Assembly (NCBI RefSeq): GCF_000473245.1
Contig: NC_022524.1
Coordinates: 2,752,501-2,816,500, forward strand
DNA from: Bacillus infantis NRRL B-14911
GTDB taxonomy: Bacteria > Bacillota > Bacilli > Bacillales > Cytobacillaceae
DNA: 64,000 bases
Reading direction: 5' to 3'
Below the pieces are notes generated by a model, which worked only from the letters and a program-made list of their open reading frames with translations, was not told the origin of the DNA and did not search any database. Below are positions 34,251 through 44,812 of this stretch, piece by piece. Each line of letters opens with the position of its first letter. Within the stretch, counting starts at the first letter, position 1. The position numbers and the translations under genes are program-made.

Positions 34251-34350
34251 TTCAAGCACTCAGACCAGCGTTAACCTTCCTGGCTGCCTCTTCTCCTCCA
34301 AAGGTTTCTCCTATTCATTCGGTTTTCAAATAAAACCTGCCCAAAAGAAA

Positions 34351-34370
34351 AAAGACCCTTCCAGGTCTTT
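34351..34370 (-). terminator. Terminator of the SAM hydroxide adenosyltransferase
   Basis: AAAGACC and GGTCTTT around CTTCCA, followed on the minus strand by TTTTTTC; about 90 bp after the stop codon. Confidence 0.7.
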
Positions 34371-34459
34371 CTCATTGCTTATGGAATTGGCTGGTTATCA
34401 CCTTGGCGTGCCAAAGGCCGTCAAAAAGAGCAGGCTTTCCCGCACTCCCTTATCCTCTC

Positions 34460-35350
34460 TCATGTAGCAGCAATCCCACTTGCAAGGTTTTTCTGCAGCA
34501 TCTCCCGGAATTCTGACTTTTCAACTGATATGGTCCAATCTTGCCCTGCCCCTATCGAAAATATTTCAGCAAAAGAACCTTGGTTCACAGCCAGCCCAAG
34601 ATTCCCAAGTGAGTTTATATAGGCAACAGGTTCTCCCCCAGGTACATCTGCAAAAGATTTACCAAAAGTCACCAGCCCTCTAAAGGCAAGTGATTGGCCT
34701 GCCCTAATTTCCGCTATCAGTCTGTCTCCGTGTGCCACTCCCATCTCGATCAGCAGAGTTCTCCCAATATTCGTCCACAGATTCCCGAAGCGGACATCCA
34801 TGATTTCAATACACCCTGCAGATTTGCCGTTATTGAGTGAAGCGCATGGAGCCTGCAAAATACAAATAACGCCGGGATCTACATGTTCCCCCAGTTCTTC
34901 AAAGCTGACTGCGCCGCTGGCCAGCCTGGCTCCTGTATACGCGTAAATATCCCTGCCGTGGAATGTGTGAGATTCCAGGGATCCTGGAAGCCTGTTCATC
35001 GTCTCATTAATGACCCTCGCTTCAGCAATCCCTGCATTCATGCTGACATGTGTCAATGTGCCGTTATCCGGCGTGATGACCACCTGTCCTGTTGCTGTTT
35101 TGACTGCGAGGCTCCTCCTCTCAGAACCGACACCAGGATCGACCACAGAAACAAAGACTGTCCCCTCAGGCCAATATGGAAGAGTCTGATTAAGCCTGCA
35201 GGATGCCTCCCATACGGAAAAAGCAGGGATGTTATGCGTCAAATTGAAAATTGGAATGGCAGGGCTGACGGAAAAAGCAACACCGTGCATCGCACTGACC
35301 GCCCCATCTGCTAATCCGAAATCCGATTGAAATACTAAAGCTTTTCCCAT
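34460..35350 (-). CDS. SAM hydroxide adenosyltransferase family protein (DUF62)
   Basis: 296 residues; the ATG at 35350 has AAAGGG nine bases upstream. It opens FQSDFGLADGAVSAMHGV and contains FVSVVDPGVGSERRSLAVKT and ITPDNGTLTHV, all diagnostic of the SAM hydroxide/halide adenosyltransferase family. Bacterial members split S-adenosylmethionine to adenosine and methionine with hydroxide. Cellular purpose is not settled. It is upstream of no obvious partner; comK lies just beyond on the same strand. Confidence 0.92.
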   Translation of the reverse strand: MGKALVFQSDFGLADGAVSAMHGVAFSVSPAIPIFNLTHNIPAFSVWEASCRLNQTLPYWPEGTVFVSVVDPGVGSERRSLAVKTATGQVVITPDNGTLTHVSMNAGIAEARVINETMNRLPGSLESHTFHGRDIYAYTGARLASGAVSFEELGEHVDPGVICILQAPCASLNNGKSAGCIEIMDVRFGNLWTNIGRTLLIEMGVAHGDRLIAEIRAGQSLAFRGLVTFGKSFADVPGGEPVAYINSLGNLGLAVNQGSFAEIFSIGAGQDWTISVEKSEFREMLQKNLASGIAAT

Positions 35351-35443
35351 CACTTTCACCCTTTCAAAATTTGTGTATAAAAAGAGTTATGCCGGGAAAG
35401 ACTCAAAGATTCTCATTTTTTTCTCTGCATGAATATGTTTGGC

Positions 35444-35971
35444 TCACTCACTTATTTTGAAGCCAGCCGGCGGGTTATAAAGATATGTCAGTGTTCTGCC
35501 TGTTGCCTTTTCAATCCGGTATTTATAGCTCTCAGCCCTTGCCATCCTATTTTTGAAAAGTTTTTCCGAAATATCAAGATGTACTGTTTTTCCGTTTATA
35601 AGCAGGACAGCACATTTATTCACCCCAATGGCTGCCACATCTTCTATCCCGTGAAGCGAAAACCATACGGTGTCTTCATGAAAGGGAGCTTTGTGAGGAA
35701 ACCAAAACATATCCTGCAGGCCGCAGAGCCGTACCGGCGGCATGCTGACTTTGCCTAAAACTTTCTTAGTGCCCTTCATAGCGCCCTTTAAATTGCTTCC
35801 CAGCTGCTGAAGGGAATCATTCATCACCTCATGCGGGGGGCCTTTAACCAAAACAGATTCATCTTCCAGACCTACAATTTCAGCATGCCGCTCCCCAAAC
35901 AGATTACTGAATGGCATGATGCAAAGCGTTTCTCTCCTTATAAGGAATTTTTCTATATATAGCTGATCCAA
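35444..35971 (-). CDS. comK: ComK family competence regulator
   Basis: 175 residues from a TTG at 35971, with GGAGGGG upstream. The central part (PVRLCGLQDMFWFPHKAPFH, DTVWFSLHGIEDV, INGKTVHLDISEKLFKNRM) aligns with ComK, the master activator of competence that binds AT boxes as dimers. It is shorter than B. subtilis ComK (192), mainly at the C-terminus. No clear AAAA-N5-TTTT pair is visible upstream, so autoregulation cannot be confirmed. Several Bacillaceae have two ComK paralogues; this could be either. Confidence 0.85.
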   Translation of the reverse strand: MDQLYIEKFLIRRETLCIMPFSNLFGERHAEIVGLEDESVLVKGPPHEVMNDSLQQLGSNLKGAMKGTKKVLGKVSMPPVRLCGLQDMFWFPHKAPFHEDTVWFSLHGIEDVAAIGVNKCAVLLINGKTVHLDISEKLFKNRMARAESYKYRIEKATGRTLTYLYNPPAGFKISE

Positions 35972-36254
35972 AGTTTCCCCTCCCCTGGTTTAATCCATAA
36001 TAAAAAAGCTTGTGCAAATTCTTCTATAATTTTGGATTTTCTCATAATAATGTCAGTGGTGAATTCACATAAGAAACACCTCCAGAATGGAATAGGTTTA
36101 TGGAATATATGTGTAAGTGTTTGTTTATGTGATGGGTTCGAAGAAGAGAAAAATGCGGAGTTTTATCAGAAGAAAATGGCTTCCAGTTTAGCTGCCAGAA
36201 GCCTTTCAAGCTATCTATCAGGATAATTATACAATTAATAGAATATTTTGTAAA

Positions 36255-36626
36255 TTAATTTCCTTTTACTGTTTCTGTATATGCCTCTTCCCCGCCGGCA
36301 TGACTCGATGGAGAAGCCATATTAAGGAGAACAACGCCAAGAATAATAAGGATGATTCCTGCAGCGCTCAGCATGTTCAGCTTTTCTTTCCAAATCAATA
36401 TGCCGATTACTGCAGTTGCAGCAGTGCCGATTCCGGACCAGATAGCATATGCGATGCTCAATGGGATTGTTTTTAACGAAAGAGATAAAGCAAAAAAAGC
36501 CACTCCAAAACCGAAGAGCACTCCTAGGGCCGGCCATATTTTCGTAAAACCTTCAGAGGCCTTCAGCATAGAAGTTCCGAATAATTCTGCTGCAATGGCA
36601 ATGAACAGAAATAAATACGCCTTCAA
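36255..36626 (-). CDS. SMR family multidrug efflux protein
   Basis: 123 residues from a TTG at 36626 with AAGGTGA five bases upstream. Four membrane segments are clear, and the conserved glutamate of the drug/proton site is in AAELFGTSMLKASEGF. SIAYAIWSGIGTA is the typical SMR signature of the EmrE/QacC type. A hydrophilic tail of 20 residues is unusual. There is no second SMR gene next to it, so it probably acts as a homodimer for quaternary ammonium or guanidinium compounds. Confidence 0.88.
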   Translation of the reverse strand: MKAYLFLFIAIAAELFGTSMLKASEGFTKIWPALGVLFGFGVAFFALSLSLKTIPLSIAYAIWSGIGTAATAVIGILIWKEKLNMLSAAGIILIILGVVLLNMASPSSHAGGEEAYTETVKGN

Positions 36627-36661
36627 ACAAATCACCTTCTATCTATTATTCTTTCAAGAAA

Positions 36662-36687
36662 AAAGCCCTCCTCGAGGGAGAGCCTTT
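36662..36687 (-). terminator. Terminator of the M32 carboxypeptidase
   Basis: GCCCTCC and GGGAGAGC arms around TCGA, followed on the minus strand by TTTTTT. Confidence 0.7.
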
Positions 36688-36689
36688 AT

Positions 36690-38219
36690 TCAGCAATTAT
36701 ATAATTTCCCATATTTATCTTCAAGGTATTGAATAAGATACTCTGCATTCAGCTCTTCACCTGTCACCTTTTGGATTAAAACATCCGGGGTGAAGGTTTT
36801 TCCATACTGATGAATATTGTCTTTCAGCCATTGCATGATAGTGCTGAAATCGCCTTCTGCTATCTTTTCCCCGAAATCCGTGATTTGTTTTTTTATTGTT
36901 TCCAGGATTTGCGCTGCATACAGATTGCCCAAAGCATACGAAGGAAAATAGCCAAATCCGCCGAATGACCAGTGTACATCCTGAAGCACTCCTGCTGAAT
37001 CTGTTTCAGGTCTAATTCCCAGGTAATCCTCCATTTTTTTGTTCCATGCTTCCGGAAGATCTTTTGCAGAAAGCGTCCCTTCGAACAAGCTTTTTTCAAT
37101 CTCATAGCGGAGCATGATATGGAGATTATAGGTCAGTTCATCAGCTTCCACCCTGATAAATGAAGGATTGACCGCATTTATCGCCTGGTAAAACTGATCT
37201 TCGGTTACATCTGCAAGCTGTTCTGAAAAGGTTTTCTGGAATTCAGGATAAAAGCGGCTCCAGAACTGTCTGCTTCTGCCAACCATATTTTCAAGGAATC
37301 TCGATTGTGATTCATGAATGCCGAAAGATGCCCCTTCCCTGAGGCAAGTGCCTTCAAGAGCAGGATCGATCTGCTGTTCATAAATTCCGTGACCCGCTTC
37401 ATGGATCGTGCCGAAAAGGGCGGTCAATACATTATATTCAGCATATCTGGTTGTAATCCTGACATCTCTCGTATTGATTGGCTGAGCAAAAGGATGGACA
37501 GTTTCATCCAGCCGGCCTGCATCCAGATCAAAGCCGATCTCAGGAAGAATTGCCCTGTTGAAATCCTTCTGTTTGCCAACAGGGAAAGACTGTCTGACAA
37601 TTTCAACCGGCAGCACTGCACCAGAGTTTTGTATTTTCTTCAGCAGTTCTACACTGCTTTTGCGCAGGGATGAAAAAAGAGGATCCAGCTTTTTTACTGT
37701 CAGCCCTGGTTCGAAATCTTCCAGGAGTGCGTCATAAGGATGGTCATATTCGCCATAAAGCTTAATGAATTGTTTTTTGTAATCTATGATTTTTTCGAGG
37801 TAAGGAAGGTAATGCAGAAAATCATTCTTTTCCCGGGCTTCTTCCCAGGCATTGTTGGCCTCTGCAGTCAGAATACTATATTCATTGTACAAGTCAGCAG
37901 GGATGCTTTTTGATTTGTCATAAAACATTTTTCTTTCCCTGATCCTTGCCTGCATTCTTTCATCCAGATGAACAGCTTTTTCTTCATCATCCAGAATGGC
38001 AAGCACCTCTCCGAGTTCCCCGCTCACCTGGAGCTTGAAGATTTCCGTTTCAAGCGTCCCGATTGACTTGGAGAAAAATCCTCTTCCTTTTTTCGGAGCC
38101 ATCACCTTCTGATCCCAGCCCAAAAGGCTTGAAATGCTTGTTAAATGAGTTATTTTCTCATCGATTTTTTCAAATTTCTTCAGGGCAGCTTCATATGAAA
38201 GCACAGCGGCAGTTTGCAT
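36690..38219 (-). CDS. M32 family carboxypeptidase
   Basis: 509 residues from the ATG at 38219, after GGGGGGAAACC. The zinc motif HExxH is in GTIHEAGHGIYEQQ (near residue 270), with the third ligand in GIHESQSRFLENMVGRS. The signature DVRITTRY is specific to M32 (carboxypeptidase Taq type), a thermostable or ordinary cytosolic enzyme that removes C-terminal residues with broad specificity. No signal peptide. Monocistronic. Confidence 0.93.
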   Translation of the reverse strand: MQTAAVLSYEAALKKFEKIDEKITHLTSISSLLGWDQKVMAPKKGRGFFSKSIGTLETEIFKLQVSGELGEVLAILDDEEKAVHLDERMQARIRERKMFYDKSKSIPADLYNEYSILTAEANNAWEEAREKNDFLHYLPYLEKIIDYKKQFIKLYGEYDHPYDALLEDFEPGLTVKKLDPLFSSLRKSSVELLKKIQNSGAVLPVEIVRQSFPVGKQKDFNRAILPEIGFDLDAGRLDETVHPFAQPINTRDVRITTRYAEYNVLTALFGTIHEAGHGIYEQQIDPALEGTCLREGASFGIHESQSRFLENMVGRSRQFWSRFYPEFQKTFSEQLADVTEDQFYQAINAVNPSFIRVEADELTYNLHIMLRYEIEKSLFEGTLSAKDLPEAWNKKMEDYLGIRPETDSAGVLQDVHWSFGGFGYFPSYALGNLYAAQILETIKKQITDFGEKIAEGDFSTIMQWLKDNIHQYGKTFTPDVLIQKVTGEELNAEYLIQYLEDKYGKLYNC

Positions 38220-38559
38220 TAGGTTTCCCCCCAGATATAAGTTTTTCTCAAAATAGAATATTCGGTCTATTTTATTATAAAAAGAATAGCTTTCTTTTTC
38301 AAGAAGCTTTAATGGTATTCTGCATATATTCCAGGCTCTCGCGTGATACAAAGCTCAGGCAGCCTATCAATAAAAAAACCATGTCATCGCGGATAGGCAC
38401 CAAAGCCTTCCAAAAGTATTTCCATTCCATTTTTCCCAGTCCATATAGGTTTCAACGTTTTTAGCTATTAAAAGCATTTCTTTTCTTATTATTTTCCAAA
38501 GATGTTAGAATGGTATTATTCGAAATTTCTGTCATCTATTGAGAAAGAAGGTAACTTAT

Positions 38560-39516
38560 TTGTCCACAAAAACAATGATACTAACACAAGATCTCCGTGA
38601 AGACCTGCTAAAAAATGTTAAAAACGTTATGCCGGGCTGGAATATTATCTCAGGGAAAGATCCTGAAATCTGGAAAAGCCATCTGATGGATGCTGAAATT
38701 ATTGCAGGGTGGAAAAAAGATACAGTCCAAGCGGCGGACAGCAATAACCTCCGCTGGATTCAAACCTGGAGTGCAGGCGTCAATAATCTTCCGCTTGAAG
38801 AGCTGGAAAAAAACAATGTCTTCCTGACAAGCGCGAACGGTGTCCATGCTTATCCGATTTCTGAGACTATTTTTGGCCTGATGCTCGCACTCACCCGGAA
38901 AATACATACCTATGTGAGAAACCAGGAAGAGAAGAAGTGGCATCACAGCCATATGAACCAGGAAATCCACAAAAAGACCATCGGTATCATCGGTGCGGGT
39001 GCAATTGGCTGCGAAACAGCCAAAATTGCTAAAGCCTTTGGCATGAAAGTGATTGGAGTGAGGCTCTCCGGAAAAGAAGAGCAGCATTTTGACGAAATGC
39101 ACACTGCCGAAAAGCTGGATGATATTCTGCCTCACTGTGATTATATTGTCATCACACTCCCTCTAACAGATGAAACACACTCTCTGTTTTCCGCATCACA
39201 GTTTAAAAGAATGAAGAACACCGCATTCTTAATCAATATTGGCAGAGGTGAAATCCTGGTCGAACAGGATCTGATCAGTGCCCTTAAAGAGGGCGAGATT
39301 GCCGGAGCAGGTCTGGATGTTTTTGAAAAAGAACCTCTCCAGGAGAGCAGCCCTCTCTGGGAAATGGAAAATGTAATTATCACACCACACACTTCCGGCT
39401 CAACCGAATATTACGATGAAAGGGTCATCAACGATATTCTGGTTCCCAACCTGAAGGAATATCTAGAAGGTAAGAAGCCTGCCCACAATCTTGTTGATTA
39501 CAGGAAAGGCTACTGA
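38560..39516 (+). CDS. D-2-hydroxyacid dehydrogenase
   Basis: 318 residues. The TTG at 38560 is favoured because GAAGGTAAC lies eight bases upstream; the ATG at 38575 is an alternative. The NAD-binding motif is TIGIIGAGAIGCETAKIAKAFG (GxGxxG, near residue 140). The catalytic trio follows: Arg in INIGRGE, Glu in DVFEKEPLQ, His in TPHTSGST. Substrate probably a 2-keto acid such as glyoxylate or hydroxypyruvate; not readable. Divergent from the M32 gene across 340 bp in which I see no clear site. Confidence 0.9.
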   Translation: MSTKTMILTQDLREDLLKNVKNVMPGWNIISGKDPEIWKSHLMDAEIIAGWKKDTVQAADSNNLRWIQTWSAGVNNLPLEELEKNNVFLTSANGVHAYPISETIFGLMLALTRKIHTYVRNQEEKKWHHSHMNQEIHKKTIGIIGAGAIGCETAKIAKAFGMKVIGVRLSGKEEQHFDEMHTAEKLDDILPHCDYIVITLPLTDETHSLFSASQFKRMKNTAFLINIGRGEILVEQDLISALKEGEIAGAGLDVFEKEPLQESSPLWEMENVIITPHTSGSTEYYDERVINDILVPNLKEYLEGKKPAHNLVDYRKGY

Positions 39517-39615
39517 CATATTCCAGTACCCTTCTGACCGCAGATGACGAACGTATTCTATAAACCAGGAGATATGCATAGTTTGTAAAGGGGAGAATAA
39601 AAAGGGGGAATGAAA

Positions 39616-39897
39616 ATGAGCGTGATCCATGATCAGTTCGATGCCATTTCTATCCGGAATGTCCATCGGCAGCTTAAAGAAATACAAATGATCGCTACCA
39701 CAAACAGATGCATAGACTGGGAGCTTGCTTCGGCCCTGGACCATGTTACAAGGGCGGCCGGAATGCTCTGCAATGTTATAGAAGAACATCTGGATGGGAC
39801 CCGGAGTGATGTCGATGCCCTCTATTATATAGAGGAAAAGCTGTCTGCCGCCCTTTCCATGGCAAAGAAAATCGATAACCGCAGAGAGCCTGTATAA
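39616..39897 (+). CDS. Small hypothetical protein
   Basis: 93 residues from the ATG at 39616, eight bases after AGGGGG; an ATG at 39610 is too close to it. Helical, with DQFDAISIRNVHRQLKEIQM and a C-terminal repeat-like SAALSMAKKIDNRREP. Not recognised. A perfect long terminator follows at once. Confidence 0.6.
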   Translation: MSVIHDQFDAISIRNVHRQLKEIQMIATTNRCIDWELASALDHVTRAAGMLCNVIEEHLDGTRSDVDALYYIEEKLSAALSMAKKIDNRREPV

Positions 39898-39922
39898 GAA
39901 CAGCGCTATAAAGCTGCACAAC

Positions 39923-39968
39923 AAAAAGCCATGGGAGAGAAACATATAATTCTCTCCCATGGCTTTTT
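39923..39968 (+). terminator. Very strong terminator
   Basis: Nineteen-base perfect stem (39923-39941 with 39950-39968) with an eight-base loop and flanking A and T tracts; also usable by the arabinofuranosidase gene from the other side. Confidence 0.93.
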
Positions 39969-40079
39969 GTGGTTTAATGCAGTGTACGGCTTAGTCTTTT
40001 GATTCATATATCTTTGGAAAGGACCTCAAAAGAGAGTGAACATGCTGCCTTGGAACTATTATTACCTAACGTTCTGATA

Positions 40080-41627
<1,548 letters not shown>

Positions 41628-41784
41628 TTAATCTGTAAACTTTTTATATGCATTGAATTGAAGTAAACTTATCTATATTGTTTAGTGGATATACAAAGTA
41701 TTGGCTATTCAGCATTTGAACACCTTTATTTTTCTTGAAATTTGGCATCATTTTTTAGTCTAGAGAGGTCCTTATAAAAGCAAA

Positions 41785-41811
41785 AAACCAGCTCCTGAAA
41801 GGAACTGGTTT
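41785..41811 (-). terminator. Hairpin with T-tract in the plsY-abfA gap
   Basis: AAACCAG-C-TCC and GGAA-CTGGTTT, followed on the minus strand by TTTTTT. It is about 290 bp after the plsY stop codon and 185 bp before the abfA start, so it may terminate an unannotated transcript or plsY readthrough. Confidence 0.6.
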
Positions 41812-42102
41812 CTAAATGCTTATGTAAGCCACTTTTGCCGTAATAAATATAAGAAAGTTTTAAACCACCACTCCTCAAAGTGGGTGTTTGCAGAAACCTT
41901 CCTGCATGTCCTCCTTGTCACATGTGACAGAGGCTTGTCATTCCAGCTTCGATATAAAACTCCCTATTACAGCTTAAAGGTTAAAACTTTATTATGGTTA
42001 CGGGCAAAGCAGCTTGTATTTATATATTACCTCATTTGTGCTCCCAGCTCAACTGTTTTGTCTGGAAATGGAGGAGCCTTCTGGCTGGAAAGAGCTTTTC
42101 GG
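41812..42102. other. Gene-poor gap with small signals
   Basis: No convincing protein. Contains a perfect palindrome TGTCACATGTGACA (41916-41929), an AGGAGG with a ten-codon ORF on the minus strand (41907-41875), and an imperfect hairpin ACACCCACT/AGTGGTGGT just after it. None is clear enough to name. Confidence 0.4.
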
Positions 42103-42660
42103 CTAGGCCACTTTCTTATAAAAAAAGTCGTTATGTGCTGCTATCACAATCAGGAGCATAATCACAAATGCAACGGCTGCTGGAACGTCTCCTGCTAATA
42201 AATAGATGGAAACAGGCATTGCCGCCATTGCGATAAGCCCTGGAACCGTAAAGCGCCGTGTGACGCTCCATCCGGCAAGCAGTACAATAAAGGCAGCCAG
42301 CAGGCTTGCGGGGGCTAAATAAAGAGCCGATGCCAGATATACGACAACCCCCTTGCCTCCCCTGAATCCAAGGGGGGCCGGCCAGATATGCCCGCATAGT
42401 ACAGCGAAAGCACAGACCAACAGTGCGGAATGCCCCAGAAAAGCATCAGCTGCAGCTAAAGCAGCCACTGTCTTCCCTGCATCAATCAAAATCGTATAAA
42501 AGAAACCTCTTTTTCCAAGTTCACGGCCAGCATTCCTTGCACCTGCGTTCCCGCTGCCCATCTGCCTGATATCTTTTCCCTGCCACTTTCTGGCCAGAAG
42601 ATAAGCCCCGTTGATGCAGCCGGCTAAATAGCAAAAAATGAAAGCTGCTGCTGTATACAT
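42103..42660 (-). CDS. plsY: Glycerol-3-phosphate acyltransferase PlsY-type
   Basis: 185 residues with about five membrane segments. The three conserved PlsY motifs are GSGNAGARNAGRELGKRG, GHIWPAPLGFRGGKGV and the final short one (AAHNDFFYKK, weaker). It transfers an acyl group from acyl-phosphate to glycerol-3-phosphate at the inner membrane face. Divergence in motif 3 and its solitary position suggest a paralogue rather than the main PlsY. GGGGGGAAGG precedes the ATG at 42660. Confidence 0.82.
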   Translation of the reverse strand: MYTAAAFIFCYLAGCINGAYLLARKWQGKDIRQMGSGNAGARNAGRELGKRGFFYTILIDAGKTVAALAAADAFLGHSALLVCAFAVLCGHIWPAPLGFRGGKGVVVYLASALYLAPASLLAAFIVLLAGWSVTRRFTVPGLIAMAAMPVSIYLLAGDVPAAVAFVIMLLIVIAAHNDFFYKKVA

Positions 42661-42747
42661 AGACCTTCCCCCCGTATAATTCTCTGGCTGCCGGCAAAAA
42701 TAGACTGAAACAGTCAGTCCTGACTAGGAAGAAAGGTGATAGGCCCA

Positions 42748-43022
42748 ATGTTCCCTGTTATACATACCAACTTTTGGGATGCTGTTTTTGCCGTGCCTGC
42801 GGTCTTATTGTAACACAGCTGCTGAAGCTGTATTTCAATATCCCTGCAAAAATAGTCCCGTCAGTTGCCTTGCTTTGCGGACTGCCCGTTTCGGTCCTGA
42901 TCAGCCATAAGCATGACTTCGTGGCCGGCCTCTTTATGGGATGGTTTTATGGATATGCAGCGATAGGTTCATACAGCAGCCTGAAAGCTTCTATAAAATC
43001 TTTCAGGAACAGCAGCTCCTAA
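42748..43022 (+). pseudogene. Small membrane protein gene with a one-base frameshift
   Basis: The ATG at 42748 (AAAGGTGAT upstream) reads MFPVIHTNFWDAVFAVPAVLL and then hits TAA at 42811. One frame over, the sequence continues VTQLLKLYFNIPAKIVPSV, followed by GLPVSVLISHKHDFVAGLFM, up to the stop at 43020-43022. Adding one G after TTATTG joins the two into a 91-residue protein with two or three membrane segments, holin-like in size. Either a real deletion or a sequencing error. Convergent with the S9 peptidase; the two stop codons overlap. Confidence 0.65.
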
Positions 43023-44812
43023 TGTTTGATCCTTCCGGAATATTCCTTGAGGAAATCCCATGAAGCTGTATAAGCTTTAATATTATTCTCCCTTTTTACA
43101 AAGAAATGGCCTTCATCCTCAAAACGGATATACTCTACAGGATGCTTACGATTCTTCAGATCCTCCACAATCTGCTCTGTTTCCTCAATCGGCACTCTCG
43201 GATCATTGGCACCGTGAAGAACAAGGAGCGGACATTGAATCCTGTCTGTTTTATGAAGCGGATCAATTTCATCGAAGAAGGCCCCGTCATTCTCTATGCT
43301 CCCATATTCAGCTTCCCTCATTTTCCGCCTCCACGGGCTGGTATTCTGCAGGAACGTCCGGAAGCTCGAAATTCCAACAATATCAATGGCAGAAGACCAG
43401 ATGTCAGGGTAGTGGGTGATGGCTGCCAGGACCATAAAGCCCCCGTAGCTTCTTCCCATAATGCTGATCTGATCTTCGGCAGCTCCTCCCTCTGTTTTCA
43501 GCCAATCGACAAGATGGACTAAATCACGTACAGAGTCCATCCGCTTCCTGACATCATCCAGATGGGTAAAGCTTTTACCATAGCCCGTACTCCCCCTGAC
43601 ATTCGGCGTACATACTGCAAATCCATTATCAAGGAAAAACTGCAGGAACGGATTAAAAACAGCCCTTATCTGGCTTTCCGGCCCTCCGTGGACAAACACA
43701 ACCACCGGAAGCTTTCCGTCAGCCTTTTTAGGCTTATAGTAAAATGCTGGAATCTCAAGGCCATCAAAGGAAGCAAAAGAAATCAGTTCAGGAGCACACA
43801 GCTTTTCCTCTACCAGAGGATCATGCGAAATGAACGTGGCCCTTTTAGCTTTACGAGATCTGAGATCGAGTTCCCAAATGTCTGAAGGATGCTGCGGCCC
43901 ATTCAGGATAAAGGCAAGCCTGCTGTTATCAGGAGAGAAAGAAAAGTCAGTAATGACGCCTGCAGGGGATTCCCACTCTGTCACTTCATTCGATTCAAAA
44001 TCCAATAATGCGCCTTTTGAGACCCCTCCTTCATTGATGGAAAAAGCGATCTTCTTTTTATCAGTGCTGAGCTTCAGCTCTTCCAAGTCCCACTCCTTCT
44101 CGACCAGCCACTTTGTTTCCAGTGTTTCAAGATTAAGTCTGGCAAGATTCATGAATTCCCGATCCCTGTTGGACAGCATATAAATCATTTTTCCATCTGA
44201 GCTGAACGCAGGGCTGGCAAAAGCCGCTTCCCCCTCATGCTTTGTGAGCCACTGCACTGTTCCCCCTGAAAGATCCAGCAGTCCAAGGTCATTATCAAGA
44301 TTTGTGTTCACCTGCTCTATCAGCAGGGAGTTTCCTTCCGGATGCCATTGAAGCGGAGAAAAATGACCATCTCCCTGGAACACCATTTTAACTTCAAAAC
44401 TTTCAAGACTTTGAATATATATATCAAAATAGGTGTTATGACGGCGGTTGCTGGCCCAGGAAATCCACTTTCCATCAGGAGATACCCCTCCATACTTGTG
44501 TATATGTTCTGGCGAGTCGGTCAGCCGGATGACCTCCCCAGTTTCGGTTAAAAGGAAAAGCTGCTGCTTTTCATTCACACCCTCATCCATGCCAAAAATC
44601 CTTTTACCGGTTCCTTGGATAAAGGAAACAAACATAATCCTTTCAGCGGTTTCCAGTACCTGATTAGGGTTGCCGCCTTCAGCGTGTATTTCCCATAATT
44701 GCGGAATCCCGGAAGCATCTGAGATGAAATTCAGCATTTTCCCCTGCGGTCCATAAGCAGGATTCTTCACGTTTCTGATGTTCATGAAATTTTCAATCGT
44801 CAATGTTTCCAT
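43019..44812 (-). CDS. S9 family prolyl oligopeptidase-like peptidase
   Basis: 597 residues. An N-terminal TolB-like beta-propeller (about 20-330, with repeated SPDGKWISWAS-type blades) is followed by an alpha/beta hydrolase domain. The catalytic serine is in MGRSYGGFMVLA (about 463), the aspartate in LHGANDPRVPI and the histidine in FEDEGHFF. Acts on short peptides in the cytosol; acylaminoacyl peptidase type. Its ATG overlaps the stop codon of the M20 gene (TAATG), so the two are coupled. Confidence 0.92.
   Translation of the reverse strand: METLTIENFMNIRNVKNPAYGPQGKMLNFISDASGIPQLWEIHAEGGNPNQVLETAERIMFVSFIQGTGKRIFGMDEGVNEKQQLFLLTETGEVIRLTDSPEHIHKYGGVSPDGKWISWASNRRHNTYFDIYIQSLESFEVKMVFQGDGHFSPLQWHPEGNSLLIEQVNTNLDNDLGLLDLSGGTVQWLTKHEGEAAFASPAFSSDGKMIYMLSNRDREFMNLARLNLETLETKWLVEKEWDLEELKLSTDKKKIAFSINEGGVSKGALLDFESNEVTEWESPAGVITDFSFSPDNSRLAFILNGPQHPSDIWELDLRSRKAKRATFISHDPLVEEKLCAPELISFASFDGLEIPAFYYKPKKADGKLPVVVFVHGGPESQIRAVFNPFLQFFLDNGFAVCTPNVRGSTGYGKSFTHLDDVRKRMDSVRDLVHLVDWLKTEGGAAEDQISIMGRSYGGFMVLAAITHYPDIWSSAIDIVGISSFRTFLQNTSPWRRKMREAEYGSIENDGAFFDEIDPLHKTDRIQCPLLVLHGANDPRVPIEETEQIVEDLKNRKHPVEYIRFEDEGHFFVKRENNIKAYTASWDFLKEYSGRIKH

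Noticed and set aside
36032-36226. 64-codon plus-strand frame upstream of comK
   Set aside because: No ribosome site, no recognisable sequence, mixed composition.
38360-38400. GCCTATC...GATAGGC inverted repeat between the M32 and dehydrogenase genes
   Set aside because: Seven-base arms with a long loop, no T-tract and no known operator type.
41884-42198. 104-codon plus-strand frame
   Set aside because: Overlaps the 3' end of plsY on the other strand, has no ribosome site, and is rich in unlikely residues.
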